Positions 1 to 9,239 of a DNA stretch of 64,000 bases are shown here, one piece after another. A model generated the notes under the pieces. That model saw nothing but the letters and a program-made list of their open reading frames with translations, was not told the DNA's origin and ran no database searches. Each line of letters begins with the position of its first letter. The first letter of the stretch is position 1. The translations under genes and the position numbers were made by a program. Source of the stretch: Actinomadura macrotermitis (GTDB lineage Bacteria; Actinomycetota; Actinomycetes; Streptosporangiales; Streptosporangiaceae); the NCBI RefSeq assembly GCF_009604375.1, contig NZ_WEGH01000003.1:1054001-1118000 (forward strand), given 5' to 3'.

Positions 1-64
1 CGGGAACGTCCCGGGCCCCGGCCAGGGCCCACACGTGACAACCGGCACGAAAGGACGCGTTCCC

Positions 65-292
65 ATGTACGCACTGCTCGCCCTCGCCCTCATCACCGCC
101 GCCGCCGGCCTGCTCGCCGCCCTGTTCGGCGCCGACACCCGCGACGGCCTGGACTGGGCCCCGAACTCCTTCTGGCAGCGCAGAACCCGCGCCCGCCGGG
201 CCGATCAGATCAGAAAGAGCGGTAGTCCCGCACCGGCATCCGCGGACCGCGCCGCGGCGGAGCGCCGCCGGACCCTCCAAGCAGCCGGGTGA
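65..292 (+). CDS. Small single-pass membrane protein, unknown function
   Basis: A 75-aa product with a hydrophobic helix at about residues 2-22, followed by a conserved-looking DTRDGLDWAP stretch and a basic tail. ATG at 65 is preferred over an in-frame GTG at 35 because GAAAGGA lies about 10 bases upstream of the ATG. The last 83 bases overlap the convergent DNA glycosylase gene, so the tail may be partly spurious. Family not recognised; a membrane-anchored miniprotein with a cytoplasmic basic tail is all that can be said. Confidence 0.55.
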   Translation: MYALLALALITAAAGLLAALFGADTRDGLDWAPNSFWQRRTRARRADQIRKSGSPAPASADRAAAERRRTLQAAG

Positions 293-1112
293 CCCGGTGG
301 CGGTGCCCGGCGAACGGCGCCAGCAGCTCCAGCATCGCGGCGTCGTCGACCTTGCGGCCCACCAGCGCCCAGCCGACCTGGCCGGACAGGTGGTAGTCGC
401 CCACCGAGACGGCGTCGGGATCGCCGGCCGCGCGCTGGCGGATCTCGGCCGCCGTCCAGACCCCGATGCCCGGCAGCGTGCGCAGCCGGGCCTCGGCCGT
501 GTCCCGCTCCAGGCTCGCCGCGACCCGCGCCGCCCCGATGATCGTCCGGGCGCGGACGGCCTCGGCGCCCGCGCGGTGCCACTCCCACGACGGGATGCGC
601 GCCCAGACCTCCGGCGGCGGCGGGACCCGCAGGTCGGGGGCGCCCGGCGCGGACGCGCCGAAGCGGCGGACCAGGTACCGCCAGGCGCGCCACGCCTCGG
701 TCGTGGTGACCTTCTGCTCCAGCACGGCCGGGACCAGGGCCTCGAAGACGCGGCCCGTCCGGCCGATCCGCAACCCCGGGCTCGCCCGCACCAGCCGGGT
801 CAGCAGCGGATGCCCGGCGGGGTCGAACTCCTCGGCCGGGTCGGCCGCGCCGAGCAGGTCGGGGACGCCCTCCAGCAGCCAGGCCCCACCCGGCCCCCAC
901 GCCATGGCGTGGACGACGCCGCCGGACAGGGCGAGCCGCAGCGTGCCGGGGCCGTCGGGCGTGAACGAGGCGCGCCGGACGGCCCCGTCGGGGTCCACCG
1001 TGAAGGCCGGATCGCCCACCCCGCGCTGGTGCGGTGACAGGACCCGGTGCAGGTCCAGCGGCCAGGGCGGACGCCACTCCCGCCGGAGCGCGTCCGCCAC
1101 CTGAACCGTCAT
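210..1112 (-). CDS. AlkA-like HhH-GPD DNA-3-methyladenine glycosylase
   Basis: A 300-aa base-excision repair glycosylase that would remove alkylated purines from DNA. The helix-hairpin-helix motif LPGIGVWTA is at residues 213-221, followed by the expected catalytic aspartate (Asp239 in VSVGDYHL). The N-terminal ~110 residues fit the AlkA-type N-terminal domain. Length is normal for the actinobacterial '3-methyladenine glycosylase 2' group. ATG 1112 lies 7 bases after the stop of the upstream nucleotidyltransferase gene, so the two are probably co-transcribed, although no functional link is obvious. The ribosome-binding site is weak, suggesting translational coupling. The exact substrate is inferred from the family. 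Confidence 0.85.
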   Translation of the reverse strand: MTVQVADALRREWRPPWPLDLHRVLSPHQRGVGDPAFTVDPDGAVRRASFTPDGPGTLRLALSGGVVHAMAWGPGGAWLLEGVPDLLGAADPAEEFDPAGHPLLTRLVRASPGLRIGRTGRVFEALVPAVLEQKVTTTEAWRAWRYLVRRFGASAPGAPDLRVPPPPEVWARIPSWEWHRAGAEAVRARTIIGAARVAASLERDTAEARLRTLPGIGVWTAAEIRQRAAGDPDAVSVGDYHLSGQVGWALVGRKVDDAAMLELLAPFAGHRHRVTRLLGGSGGAPPRRGPRMPVRDYRSF

Positions 1113-1119
1113 GGGCTCG

Positions 1120-2187
1120 TCAGGCGTCGGTGGAGAACCGCACCGCGGTCGGCGGCAGCGAGATCCCGGGCCAGAGGCGCAGGCCGCCGCGCAGCTCGTT
1201 GCCGGGACCGACCGACGCGCCGTCGCCGAGGATCGCGCCGTCCAGCACCGCGCCCGCGCCGACCCGCGCGCCGCGGCCGATCACCGAGTCGCGCACGGTG
1301 GCGCCCTCGGAGACGAACGCGCCGTCCTGCAGGACGCTGCCGAGCACGGTCGCGCCCGCCTCGATCTCCGCGCCGCGCCCGACCGTCGTGCCGCCGCGCA
1401 CCACCGCGCCCGGCGACACCACCGCGCCGTCCAGGACCAGGCGGTCGCCCGGCTCGCCCGGCATCGCCGACGAGGCGATCTTCCCGAGCACCAGGTCGCG
1501 CGAGCCCTGCACGAACGCCTCGGGCGTGCCGACGTCCAGCCAGTACGCCGACTCCACGTGGCCCATCACCACCGCGCCCGAGGCGATCAGGCCGGGGAAC
1601 GTCTCGCGCTCGACCGACACGACCTCCCCCTCGGGAATGGTGTCGATCGCCGAGCGGCGGAACACGTAGCAGCCCGCGTTGATCTGGTTGGTGACCGGCC
1701 GCGCCGCCTTCTCCAGGAACGCGGTGACGCGGCCCTCGCCGTCGGTCGGCACCACGCCGAACCGGGACGGGTCGTCGACCTCGGTCAGGTGCAGCGTCAC
1801 CGCCGCGCCGGCCTTCTCGTGCAGCGCGACCTGCGCCTGCACGTCGTGGCCGGACAGGATGTCGCCGTTGAGGATGAGCACCGGGTCGTCGGGGCCGCTG
1901 GTCAGCGCGCGCGCGGCGTTGCGGATCGCGCCGCCGGTGCCGAGCGGCTCGGCCTCGCTGACATAGACCAGCTCCACCCCGTGCGCCCGGACGCCGAACG
2001 CGGCCTCGAACATCTCCGCGCGGTAGGACGTCGCGAAGACGATGCGCGTCACCCCCGCCGCGTGCGCGCGCGCGAGCTGATGCGCGAGGAAGGCCACCCC
2101 CGCCGTGGGCAGCAAGGGCTTGGGGGTGGAAATGGTCAGTGGACGCAGCCTGGTGCCCTGCCCCCCGACCAACAAGATCGCTTCCAA
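1120..2187 (-). CDS. NDP-sugar pyrophosphorylase, mannose-1-phosphate guanylyltransferase type
   Basis: A 355-aa nucleotidyltransferase that activates a sugar-1-phosphate, most likely mannose-1-P to GDP-mannose. The signature GGQGTRLRPLT is at residues 8-18 with TPKPLLP right after it, and NGDIL near residue 109 supplies the metal-binding Asp. From about residue 250 a run of hexapeptide-type repeats forms a left-handed beta-helix tail. Architecture and length match the mycobacterial ManB/Rv3264c type. It starts at TTG 2187 behind a strong AGGAAGGAGT site. It heads a run of minus-strand genes following a GT4 gene, consistent with supplying GDP-mannose to nearby glycosyltransferases. Glucose-1-P specificity cannot be excluded. 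Confidence 0.85.
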   Translation of the reverse strand: MEAILLVGGQGTRLRPLTISTPKPLLPTAGVAFLAHQLARAHAAGVTRIVFATSYRAEMFEAAFGVRAHGVELVYVSEAEPLGTGGAIRNAARALTSGPDDPVLILNGDILSGHDVQAQVALHEKAGAAVTLHLTEVDDPSRFGVVPTDGEGRVTAFLEKAARPVTNQINAGCYVFRRSAIDTIPEGEVVSVERETFPGLIASGAVVMGHVESAYWLDVGTPEAFVQGSRDLVLGKIASSAMPGEPGDRLVLDGAVVSPGAVVRGGTTVGRGAEIEAGATVLGSVLQDGAFVSEGATVRDSVIGRGARVGAGAVLDGAILGDGASVGPGNELRGGLRLWPGISLPPTAVRFSTDA

Positions 2188-2227
2188 GGGACTCCTTCCT
2201 CGCTCGGGAGAGCTTACTGCCGCCCGA

Positions 2228-3370
2228 TCAGCGCGCCGCCGCGTACTGCGCCACGGCCCGCTCGTAGGACGCCAGGTGCGCCTCCGCCGACGCCCGCCAG
2301 CTGAACCGCCGCGACCGCGCCGCCGCCGCGTCGGCCAGCCGCTTGCGCTTGGCCGGGTCGCCGATCAGCGAGGTCAGCGCCGCGGCGATGCCGGCCGCGT
2401 CCGGCTCGGTGTAGGCGACCGCGTCGCCGCCGACCTCCGGCAGCGGGCCGCGCCGCGTCGTCAGCACCGGCGCGCCGCACGCCATCGCCTCCAGCACCGG
2501 CAGCCCGAACCCCTCGCCGCGGCTCGGCAGCGCCACCACCAGCGCGCCGCCGAACAGGCCGCGCAGCGCCGACCACGGCAGGTAGCCGGGCCGCACCACC
2601 TTCAGCTGCAGCGGCACCGTCGCCAGCGCCGCGTCCACCTCGTCGTCCCAGCCGCCGCTGCCGGCCAGCACCAGCGCGGGCGGGCCGGTCAGCTCCGCGC
2701 ACGCCCGCACCCAGCCGCGGATCAGGTTCGGCACGTTCTTGCGCGGCTCCAGCGCGCCCAGGTAGGCGACGTAGGGCAGCCCGTGCAGGCCGAGCCGGTC
2801 CGAGACGCGCTCGGCCTCGGCCGTCGACGGCGGGTGGAACACCGCGTGGTCGACGCCGTGGTAGGCCACGTCGATGTTCCCGGCGTCGGCGCCGACCAGC
2901 GCGACCAGCTCGTCGCGGGTCGCCCGGGACGGCGCGATGAGCCGGGTCGCGCGGCGCGCCGCCGTCCGCGTCGCCGACCGCACGTACGTGGCGCGCAGCG
3001 GGTCGCCGCCGTCGGGCTCGGCGAACAGCGTCACGTCGTGGATGGTCACCACCGTCGGCCGCCCCGGATGCACCGGGATCGTGTAGGACGGCAGGTGGAT
3101 GACGTCGGCCCCCACCTGCTCGGCCACGTGCGGCAGGCCCGTCTGTTCCCACGACAGCCGGGACGCGCGGTGCGCCAGCGCCGTCGGGCCCGCCACCACC
3201 CGCGCCCCCGGCACGAGCGCCGCGTACCGTTCCTCGTCGGCGCGCTGGCACGCGACCGCCAGGTCGGCGCCGAGTTCGTGCAGCGCGGCCAGCAGGCCGT
3301 CGACATAGCGCCCGAGCCCCCCGCGGTCGGCCGGCGCCGCTGTGGCGTCGAGCAGAATCCGAGGCGCCAC
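2228..3370 (-). CDS. GT4-family glycosyltransferase (mannosyltransferase-like)
   Basis: A 380-aa GT-B enzyme of family GT4. The N-terminal domain carries a glycine-rich acceptor loop (DRGGLGRYVDG), and the C-terminal domain has GALEPRKN and the EGFGLPVLEAMACGAPV donor site with its E-x7-E motif. It is probably cytoplasmic and transfers a sugar, plausibly mannose from the GDP-mannose made by the next gene, to a lipid-linked or polymer acceptor. It starts at GTG 3370 behind a G-rich site and is 40 bp upstream of the pyrophosphorylase, so an operon is likely. Acceptor unknown. Confidence 0.85.
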   Translation of the reverse strand: MAPRILLDATAAPADRGGLGRYVDGLLAALHELGADLAVACQRADEERYAALVPGARVVAGPTALAHRASRLSWEQTGLPHVAEQVGADVIHLPSYTIPVHPGRPTVVTIHDVTLFAEPDGGDPLRATYVRSATRTAARRATRLIAPSRATRDELVALVGADAGNIDVAYHGVDHAVFHPPSTAEAERVSDRLGLHGLPYVAYLGALEPRKNVPNLIRGWVRACAELTGPPALVLAGSGGWDDEVDAALATVPLQLKVVRPGYLPWSALRGLFGGALVVALPSRGEGFGLPVLEAMACGAPVLTTRRGPLPEVGGDAVAYTEPDAAGIAAALTSLIGDPAKRKRLADAAAARSRRFSWRASAEAHLASYERAVAQYAAAR

Positions 3371-3474
3371 GGTTCACCCCCATCCCCCGGCTCAGCCGGG
3401 GTGGCGTAGATCACTCATTACGTTCCGAGCCTACGCCGATCGACCGCTCAGAGCAGGACGCCCCGCACGGAAGA

Positions 3475-4212
3475 TCACCCTCTCTTGCGCGCCTGCACGA
3501 GGACGATGCTGCCCCGCTCGTTCGGCGCGCCGCGGTCGCCGAGCGCGACCAGCGGGGCCAGGGGGGCGGCCGCGTTGAAGCCCACTTTGCCGCCGTACGC
3601 CGAAAGCGAGAGGTAGAGCCGCTCGGCCGCGGCCGTCCGGAACTGGTAGGAGTGCCGGACCAGCTCCAGGCCGCGCTCCTCCATCAGCCCCCGCAGGCTC
3701 TGGTGCGTGTAGGTGTGCTGCACGTGGTACTTGGCCTTGTGCGCGTCGCGCAGCTTCGGCCAGGCGTCGGCGCGGCTCAGCACGTCGGCCGACATGAAGA
3801 CCTGCCCGCCGGGGCGCAGCACCCGCGCCATCTCCTCCAGCGACGCGCCGCCGTCGTCGAAGTGCTCGATCGCGCAGACCGACAGGACCGCGTCGAACGA
3901 CCCGCCGGCGAACGGCAGCCGCAGCGCGTCGCACTCGATCAGCGCGGGGGCGTGCGCGAGCGTGCGCCCGTACTCCATCTTCTTGCGCGCCAGGTCGATC
4001 GACACCGCCCGCGCGCCCCGCCGCCGGGCCCGCCCGGCCCAGTAGCCGTCCCCGCCGGCGACGTCGAGCACCCGCCGCCCGCGCAGGTCGCGCCCCATCC
4101 AGCCGAGGAGCGTCCCGGCCTCGCGGTACCGGCAGACATGCACCTGGTGCCCCATGAAGGCGACCACATCCGAGAGTTTCATCGGCCCGAGCGGAACGAC
4201 GCGCGGCTGCAT
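3475..4212 (-). CDS. Class I SAM-dependent methyltransferase
   Basis: A 245-aa methyltransferase with SAM-binding motif I (VLDVAGGDGYW, about residues 48-58), an acidic motif II (SIDLARKK) and the post-motif LRLPFAGGSFDAVLSVCAIEH. Shape and length resemble the UbiE/methyltransferase-11 type. ATG 4212 abuts the stop of the aquaporin gene (TGAATG), so translation is likely coupled; a second in-frame ATG at 4179 is possible. It sits between an aquaporin and glycosyltransferase genes. A role in polymer or lipid methylation is a guess from location only. Confidence 0.8.
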   Translation of the reverse strand: MQPRVVPLGPMKLSDVVAFMGHQVHVCRYREAGTLLGWMGRDLRGRRVLDVAGGDGYWAGRARRRGARAVSIDLARKKMEYGRTLAHAPALIECDALRLPFAGGSFDAVLSVCAIEHFDDGGASLEEMARVLRPGGQVFMSADVLSRADAWPKLRDAHKAKYHVQHTYTHQSLRGLMEERGLELVRHSYQFRTAAAERLYLSLSAYGGKVGFNAAAPLAPLVALGDRGAPNERGSIVLVQARKRG

Positions 4213-4902
4213 TCAGTCACCGGCGGCCGGCGCGTACGGGTCGACGACGGGCGCGAAGAGCCGCGCCACCAGCGCGGCCAGGATCCCGCCGATCAGGGGC
4301 GCGATGATGAAGAGCCACAGCTGCCCGATGGCGTGCGAGCCGTCCCAGAGGGCCGGGCCGATCGAGCGGGCCGGGTTGGCGGAGGCGCCGTCCAGCGGGA
4401 TGCCGACCAGGTTGACCACGCCCAGGGTGAGGCCGATGGCCGCGCCGGCGCTCGGCCCGGTGGCCCGGAAGACCACGAAGACCAGCATGAACGTCAGGAT
4501 GATCTCCAGCACGAAGGCGCCGCCCGCCCCGACGTACTTCGGATGCCCGTAGCCGTTGGCGCCCTGCACCTGCAGCGCGATGCCCCCCGCGCCCGCGACG
4601 GCGTGGATCAGCGCCGCGCCCGCGATGCCGCCCAGCACCTGCGCGACGATGTAGCCGACGGCGTCGGGCACCGAGATCCGTCCCACCACCAGCTGGGCCA
4701 CGGTCACCGCGGGGTTCACATGGCACCCGGAGATCGGCGTGAACGCGTAGGCAAGCCCGTAGAGCGTCAGGCCGAAGACCAGCCCGATCCCGAGGGCGCC
4801 GAGCTCGGCCTTCCCGAAACAGGCGCTGCCGACGGCGAAGAACACCAGGAGGGCCGTCCCCAGGAACTCGGCCAGGTACTTCCACTGCCGTTCGACTTCC
4901 AT
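4213..4902 (-). CDS. MIP-family channel (aquaporin Z-like)
   Basis: A 229-aa integral membrane channel with six predicted helices and both half-helix NPA motifs (NPAVT at 63-65, NPARS at 176-178). ATG 4902 was chosen because AGGGAGA lies 6 bases upstream; the open frame extends 10 codons further without a ribosome site. Phe43 and Arg179 match the AqpZ selectivity filter. By a hand alignment, the filter histidine (AqpZ His174) is Asn164 and the threonine (AqpZ Thr183) is Ala173, so permeation of something other than plain water is possible. The gene is directly upstream of, and coupled to, the methyltransferase. Confidence 0.9.
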   Translation of the reverse strand: MEVERQWKYLAEFLGTALLVFFAVGSACFGKAELGALGIGLVFGLTLYGLAYAFTPISGCHVNPAVTVAQLVVGRISVPDAVGYIVAQVLGGIAGAALIHAVAGAGGIALQVQGANGYGHPKYVGAGGAFVLEIILTFMLVFVVFRATGPSAGAAIGLTLGVVNLVGIPLDGASANPARSIGPALWDGSHAIGQLWLFIIAPLIGGILAALVARLFAPVVDPYAPAAGD

Positions 4903-4985
4903 GCGGTTCTCCCTGTCGGCGACGAACGTCACAGAACAGGAGATGCCTGATCGTCGGTGAAGCTATGCCCAAGATCAGGTCAGCT

Positions 4986-6125
4986 TCAGGGGGAGCGCGT
5001 CCAGACCAGAAGCAGATAGCCGCCCAGATACCCCGAGACAAGGGTGAGCACCGCGAAAAGGACGACCTTCGTCCCGGTGCGGGCCTTGGCAAAGCCAGCG
5101 GCCACCGGAACCAGCAAGGGAACGGCGGCAACAAGAAACCGGGCCTTGGCGTGGTAGTAGCCAGCCCCGCCGAGGGCCGTCACGAGAAGAAGAGCGCTGT
5201 AGACCAGCAGTGGCCAGGGCTGCCGGTCACACAACGTGATGACGAACAAAGCGACCGCAATGACCAGAACAAGAGTGACGAGATAAGGATCGAGCGGCGC
5301 CGACTTGGAGAGCAACCGGGCACCTTCCGTCACGGTGAACCGGCCGCCGTCGAAAGAACTGCCCCAGCCGTGGCTCTGGACGTAGAACCACCCGTCGGCC
5401 CTGCCCACACGATGAGCGACCCAAGCGAGATAACCGACCCACCCCAGCGGTGCGAGCACCAACGCGGCCCAGGGCCGCCAGTCAGCCGGCCGCTCAAAGA
5501 CAGCGACCAAGGCCGCAAGGCAGACAGCCGCGATGAGCGCGGTAGCCGTAGGCCGACTGAGCCCGGCCAATAAGCAGAGCATGCCCGCGGCGACCCATCT
5601 GCGGGCGAGCACGCAGTAGAGGGACCAGACGCAAAGCGCGGTGAACAGGCTCTCGCTGTAGGCCATGGATTCCACAACCGCATGCGGAATCACCCCCCAG
5701 AGCACGGCCAGTGCGATGCCGGTACGAGCGTCATGCAGAAAGGCACCGAGCCGGTAGATGCCCCACGCCGCGACCAGCCCCGCCACCCAGGCCACGGCAA
5801 TGCCCGCAGCGACCGTACTGCCGGGAGAGACCGCATCGACAACGCGAACCAGGCCCGGATAGAGCGGGAAGAACGCGAGATTGCTCTGCCCCGCGCCGTG
5901 GTCGTAGCCATGCTGCGCCAGATTGATGTAGTGGACCGCGTCCCATTTCCGCCCCAGCACACCGCTCAGCGGCCGATGCACCGACCGGGCCCAGAGCCAC
6001 AGAAGCCCGATCGCGACCAACCGGACAAAAAGGTAACCGCCCACCGCGAGTACCAGCGGATCGGCCACGCGCCGGCGAACATCCGGCGCAACCGACCGGT
6101 CGGCGGCGATATCGGAGACGTCCAT
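4986..6125 (-). CDS. PIG-V-like polytopic membrane mannosyltransferase
   Basis: A 379-aa protein with about nine hydrophobic segments. The first extracytoplasmic loop contains WDAVHYINLAQHGY and, after it, AFFPLYPGLVR, the hallmark of PIG-V/GT76-type enzymes that use a polyprenyl-phosphate sugar on the outer face of the membrane. Lower-GC codon use than its neighbours suggests a separate history. It ends 83 bp before the aquaporin gene on the same strand. ATG 6125 has only a weak ribosome site (AAAGGCC). Sugar and acceptor unknown; mannose is likely from the family. Confidence 0.75.
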   Translation of the reverse strand: MDVSDIAADRSVAPDVRRRVADPLVLAVGGYLFVRLVAIGLLWLWARSVHRPLSGVLGRKWDAVHYINLAQHGYDHGAGQSNLAFFPLYPGLVRVVDAVSPGSTVAAGIAVAWVAGLVAAWGIYRLGAFLHDARTGIALAVLWGVIPHAVVESMAYSESLFTALCVWSLYCVLARRWVAAGMLCLLAGLSRPTATALIAAVCLAALVAVFERPADWRPWAALVLAPLGWVGYLAWVAHRVGRADGWFYVQSHGWGSSFDGGRFTVTEGARLLSKSAPLDPYLVTLVLVIAVALFVITLCDRQPWPLLVYSALLLVTALGGAGYYHAKARFLVAAVPLLVPVAAGFAKARTGTKVVLFAVLTLVSGYLGGYLLLVWTRSP

Positions 6126-6301
6126 CAGCGGATGAGGGCCTTTGCACTAGGAAACGAGCACGGTGGGCGGATCCTGCCCGCAAATGATCCCCGCGGAACA
6201 GGGCCGCCGACCCGCTGACGACCTCGCCTGCACAAGATCTTCACGCACTGTTCGTATCCGGATTTATCGCATCCGCCCTGCCCCGTACCAGCGCACGGCA
6301 T

Positions 6302-6562
6302 TCAGAACTCCCAGGCGACATCGCCGGTGACCCGATCACGCCGTGCGCGCCCGACCTCCCTCACGACCCGGTAACCGGGCTCCAGCCCACTGGACAGATG
6401 AACCCGCTTCACACTCGCGCACGCCCTAGGCGGAGCAGCTCGCAGCGCGGCGTTGACGTGGTCGATCGCGCGCCCAGGATCATCGGTGACCCCGGCCGCT
6501 CCCACACACTCGACGTCCCACGAGTACAACCGAGGCGGCCCTCCGAACCGCTGCGCGTCCAT
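6302..6562 (-). CDS. Small hypothetical protein (86 aa)
   Basis: Soluble, mixed-charge 86-aa product beginning MDAQRFGGPPRLYSWDVE and ending RVTGDVAWEF. ATG 6562 follows GGAAAGGGGTGGGGG, a plausible ribosome site; the open frame continues upstream but the extra residues are low-complexity. No domain recognised. Codon positions look coding (GC-rich third positions). Confidence 0.5.
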   Translation of the reverse strand: MDAQRFGGPPRLYSWDVECVGAAGVTDDPGRAIDHVNAALRAAPPRACASVKRVHLSSGLEPGYRVVREVGRARRDRVTGDVAWEF

Positions 6563-7061
6563 CCCCCACCCCTTTCCACTCCGTGTTCCTTTCATCACCC
6601 AGAGCACCAGCCCGCGAGGAGGGTGAGGAGCCGGGGCGGGTCCGTCGAGCGCTGCTTGGCGGAGACGAGGCCTTGGGGAAGTAGCAGCTGCCGCCTGCCC
6701 GCTGCGGGTGACTCGTCGGCGCCCGCTTCGGTGAGGGCTTGGCGCTTTCTGCACTTGCCCGGCGAGAGCGGGGTGTTCGGGCTCGCTTCGTTGGGGGCGG
6801 AGCGAGGTCGGGGCGGGAGCTGAGTGAAGTGCTCAGCTGCCGCCTGCGTGGTGTGGCCGCTCCGCTGCGGGCGTCCGCTCTGGTGGTAGCCGGCTGTCTG
6901 CGCGTGCCCTGAGGGTCGCGGTTGCTCGAGCGCGAGCGGGTTGGGCGGTGGGCGCGTCTCTGACGCTGGTGGCGGGCAGGGCGCGGGTGGGTGCCGGCCG
7001 GGTGAGCCGGTGCGGTGGTAGATGCGGTGCGGCGGCGCGGTTCCTGCTGGAGCTAGGGGGG
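6563..7061. other. Intergenic stretch, no gene seen
   Basis: About 500 bp between the 86-aa gene and the HNH gene end. The long frames here are shadows rich in Pro/Arg/His with no start signal. A 14-bp direct repeat (cagctgccgcctgc) occurs near 6688 and 6836. No promoter or terminator could be supported. Confidence 0.5.
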
Positions 7062-8465
7062 TTATGTCCGCTGGGGGTGATTGGTGGCCGGGGGCGGGGG
7101 CTGGGTTCGGCGGTGCGGCCGGGCGCCGAGGCCGGTGTGCTGTCTCTGGGGCGGCCGGCTGGGGGTCGGCACGTGCGGCACGGGCCCCAGCCAGGGGTTG
7201 CGCTCGCCAGTGTGCCGTCCACTGGCGTCCCGCTCGGTGGCTTCGCGCGTGGGTGTGAGGTGCGGGCGGTGGTCCGGGGGCGGGAGTAGCCGGTAGATGT
7301 AGCGGTGGCCGTCGTGGGTGATGTGGATTTGGTCGGGGTGGGTGTGTTTGAAGCGGTTGTGCCAGCCGCAGCACAGGGCGAGCCGGTCGATGTCGGTGGG
7401 GCATCCGTTCAGGGCCCAGCCGGTGATGTGGTCGACCTCGCACAGCGCGCCGGGGATCTCGCAGCCGTGGACGGCGCAGGTGTCGTAGAGGGTCTCCAGT
7501 ACTTGGCGTTGTGCGGTGGTGGCGAAGCGGGCGGTGCGGCCCAGGTAGAGGGGGGTGTGGCCGCGGCCCAGCAGCAGCGGTGACACCCCCGCCGACAGGG
7601 CGATGCGACGGGCGTGCTCGGCGGGGATCGGGGTGCCGTCGGCGAGGCGGGCGGGGGCCTGACCGCCGGTGAGGGTGTCCAGGTCGCAGATGACCGTCAC
7701 CTTGGTGGCGCGGTGGCCGCCCGCCAGCACCGCCGACAAGGCCGCGGCGGTGCGTTCGGTGACATCGCGGGTGTCGTCCGGCCCTGCGGGCTTGGCCAGC
7801 GGGGCCAGGGTGCCGTCCCAGATCGCGGCGTCTTCGGGGTTGAGCCAGCCCTTGAGGTAGCGGCCGCCGTCCAGCGACCGTGTCACCGCGATCCAGGAGC
7901 GGTCGTAGCCGCGGGCGGCTTCTTTGGGTTCGCCGGTGTCGTCGCGGTCGGCGATCACCTCACGAATCCGCTTGCCCACCTGCGCCACCCGCCGCGTCGA
8001 CAAGCCCTCATCCACCAGCCCCAGCAGCACCTCTTCGGCCTTGGCGGCATCCTCGTCGTCCAGGCAGGCCACGGCGCGGGTGATGGTGGTGACCTGCCCC
8101 AGCGGCAGCTCTCCTGCCGCCCAGCGGCGCGCTGTTTCGGTCAGGCGGTGGTGCTGGCGGGCCAGGGCGAGGCGCTCGGCGGCGCGGGCGTCGGTCATGC
8201 CCAACCCGGTGCACAACCACGCCTTGGGCGAGGCCAGCCCCCACCGGGCTTGTTCGCTGGTGGCGTCCACCCGCCCGACCAGACCGGCCATCACATACTC
8301 GGCCTGGTCCTGAGCACGGCTCAGCGTCTCGGCGATTTCCTTGCACACCGCACCCGACTCGGGGGATTCACGGCGGGCCAGTTCGGCGGTCACCACGGCC
8401 AAAGTGGCCACCAGATCCCCGCTGGGGATCTGGGCCACTTCTGCCGGATCCAACACCGAACGCAT
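7062..8465 (-). CDS. DUF222 / HNH endonuclease domain protein (13E12 repeat family)
   Basis: A 467-aa protein of the actinobacterial 13E12/DUF222 family. An N-terminal helical DUF222 region (about residues 1-300) precedes an HNH nuclease module near residues 340-385, with CEVDHITGW supplying the DH pair, zinc-binding cysteines (CAVHGC, CCGWHN) and the final histidine of HNRFKH. The last ~75 residues are a Pro/His/Arg-rich disordered tail. Such genes are numerous and often mobile in actinobacteria, but their cellular role is not settled. The ATG at 8465 is only 6 bases from a TATTAT box, fitting a leaderless mRNA; no ribosome site is present. Confidence 0.85.
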   Translation of the reverse strand: MRSVLDPAEVAQIPSGDLVATLAVVTAELARRESPESGAVCKEIAETLSRAQDQAEYVMAGLVGRVDATSEQARWGLASPKAWLCTGLGMTDARAAERLALARQHHRLTETARRWAAGELPLGQVTTITRAVACLDDEDAAKAEEVLLGLVDEGLSTRRVAQVGKRIREVIADRDDTGEPKEAARGYDRSWIAVTRSLDGGRYLKGWLNPEDAAIWDGTLAPLAKPAGPDDTRDVTERTAAALSAVLAGGHRATKVTVICDLDTLTGGQAPARLADGTPIPAEHARRIALSAGVSPLLLGRGHTPLYLGRTARFATTAQRQVLETLYDTCAVHGCEIPGALCEVDHITGWALNGCPTDIDRLALCCGWHNRFKHTHPDQIHITHDGHRYIYRLLPPPDHRPHLTPTREATERDASGRHTGERNPWLGPVPHVPTPSRPPQRQHTGLGARPHRRTQPPPPATNHPQRT

Positions 8466-8471
8466 ACACAA

Positions 8472-8477
8472 ATAATA
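8472..8477 (-). promoter_or_regulatory. -10 box of a probable leaderless promoter
   Basis: TATTAT read on the minus strand, six bases before the ATG of the HNH gene. This spacing places transcription start on the start codon. No convincing -35 hexamer was found. Confidence 0.45.
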
Positions 8478-8479
8478 TC

Positions 8480-9239
8480 GAACACACGGTGATCGTGATA
8501 CTACTCACCGCATTTCTTTACCTTCTTTCTCTGGCACTCGAGATCGCTCGCCGGGCCAGGCGAATCCATCGCCTTGCGAAAGAGGTGGAATGCCGGATTG
8601 ATCCGCCCCTCGCCAGTCAATGCCCGAATTGTTTTCGCATTAATTGCGACCCCCGCCGGCAGTACGCGCCAGGTCTCCATCGGCCTCAGCCGACGGCCCA
8701 CGTTCACCGTCCACCCACCCGCACCCCGACAACCCGCCGCACCGCCGCACCGCCGTCCGGCTGGATCTTCCTTCAATTCGCATCGCGGCGCCACGCACAC
8801 GCCCCGCAGCCCGGCCACCAGCCGGAAACCGAACAACAAGCCCTCAAAACACTAACCGCAACGCCCACTAACACCAACGCTCACCGCAGCCCCCTACCAC
8901 CGCATCCCCTCGGCGCCGCTTTTCCACCGGCAGAAAACGAAACGTCCCCGCAAGCCCCAAGCCAGCCGGACGCATTAACTTAAACCGGCCCCATTGGCAC
9001 CCTGATCACACACCTCGCACCAAACTCGACCTCCCTCAGCAGCAGCTTGCCGAATAAACCAACGACCTCAACGGCAAAGCCCTGACACCCTGGGGCATCT
9101 CCCATTGAGGAACCGGCCGCCGCGTCCCTGCCACCGACCTCCCCGCCCTCGTCACCGCCTCCACCCCAACTCCCCCTCCCGGAGGAGGCAGCAGAAAAAC
9201 CAGACAACGACACCGTCTGCAGGTGGATGAGGCGGACGA
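8480..9239. other. Gene-poor stretch with no supported gene
   Basis: About 760 bp. A plus-strand frame (8489-8983) and a minus-strand frame (8980-9312) are open but show Pro/His/Thr-rich or Gly/Ser-rich composition, no ribosome site and no recognisable motif. The stretch looks like decayed DNA leading into the truncated regulator next to it. Confidence 0.45.

Noticed and set aside
205..1104. Several long frames overlapping the DNA glycosylase gene on both strands
   Set aside because: Arg/Pro/Gly-rich shadows of a GC-rich gene; the glycosylase frame has motifs and the others have none.
6595..7443. 282-codon minus-strand frame across the end of the HNH gene
   Set aside because: Pro/His/Arg-rich shadow with no start signal; it overlaps the genuine DUF222/HNH frame.
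8489..8983. 164-codon plus-strand frame starting with a hydrophobic stretch
   Set aside because: No ribosome site, Pro/His/Thr-rich after residue 50, and it begins in the promoter of the HNH gene.
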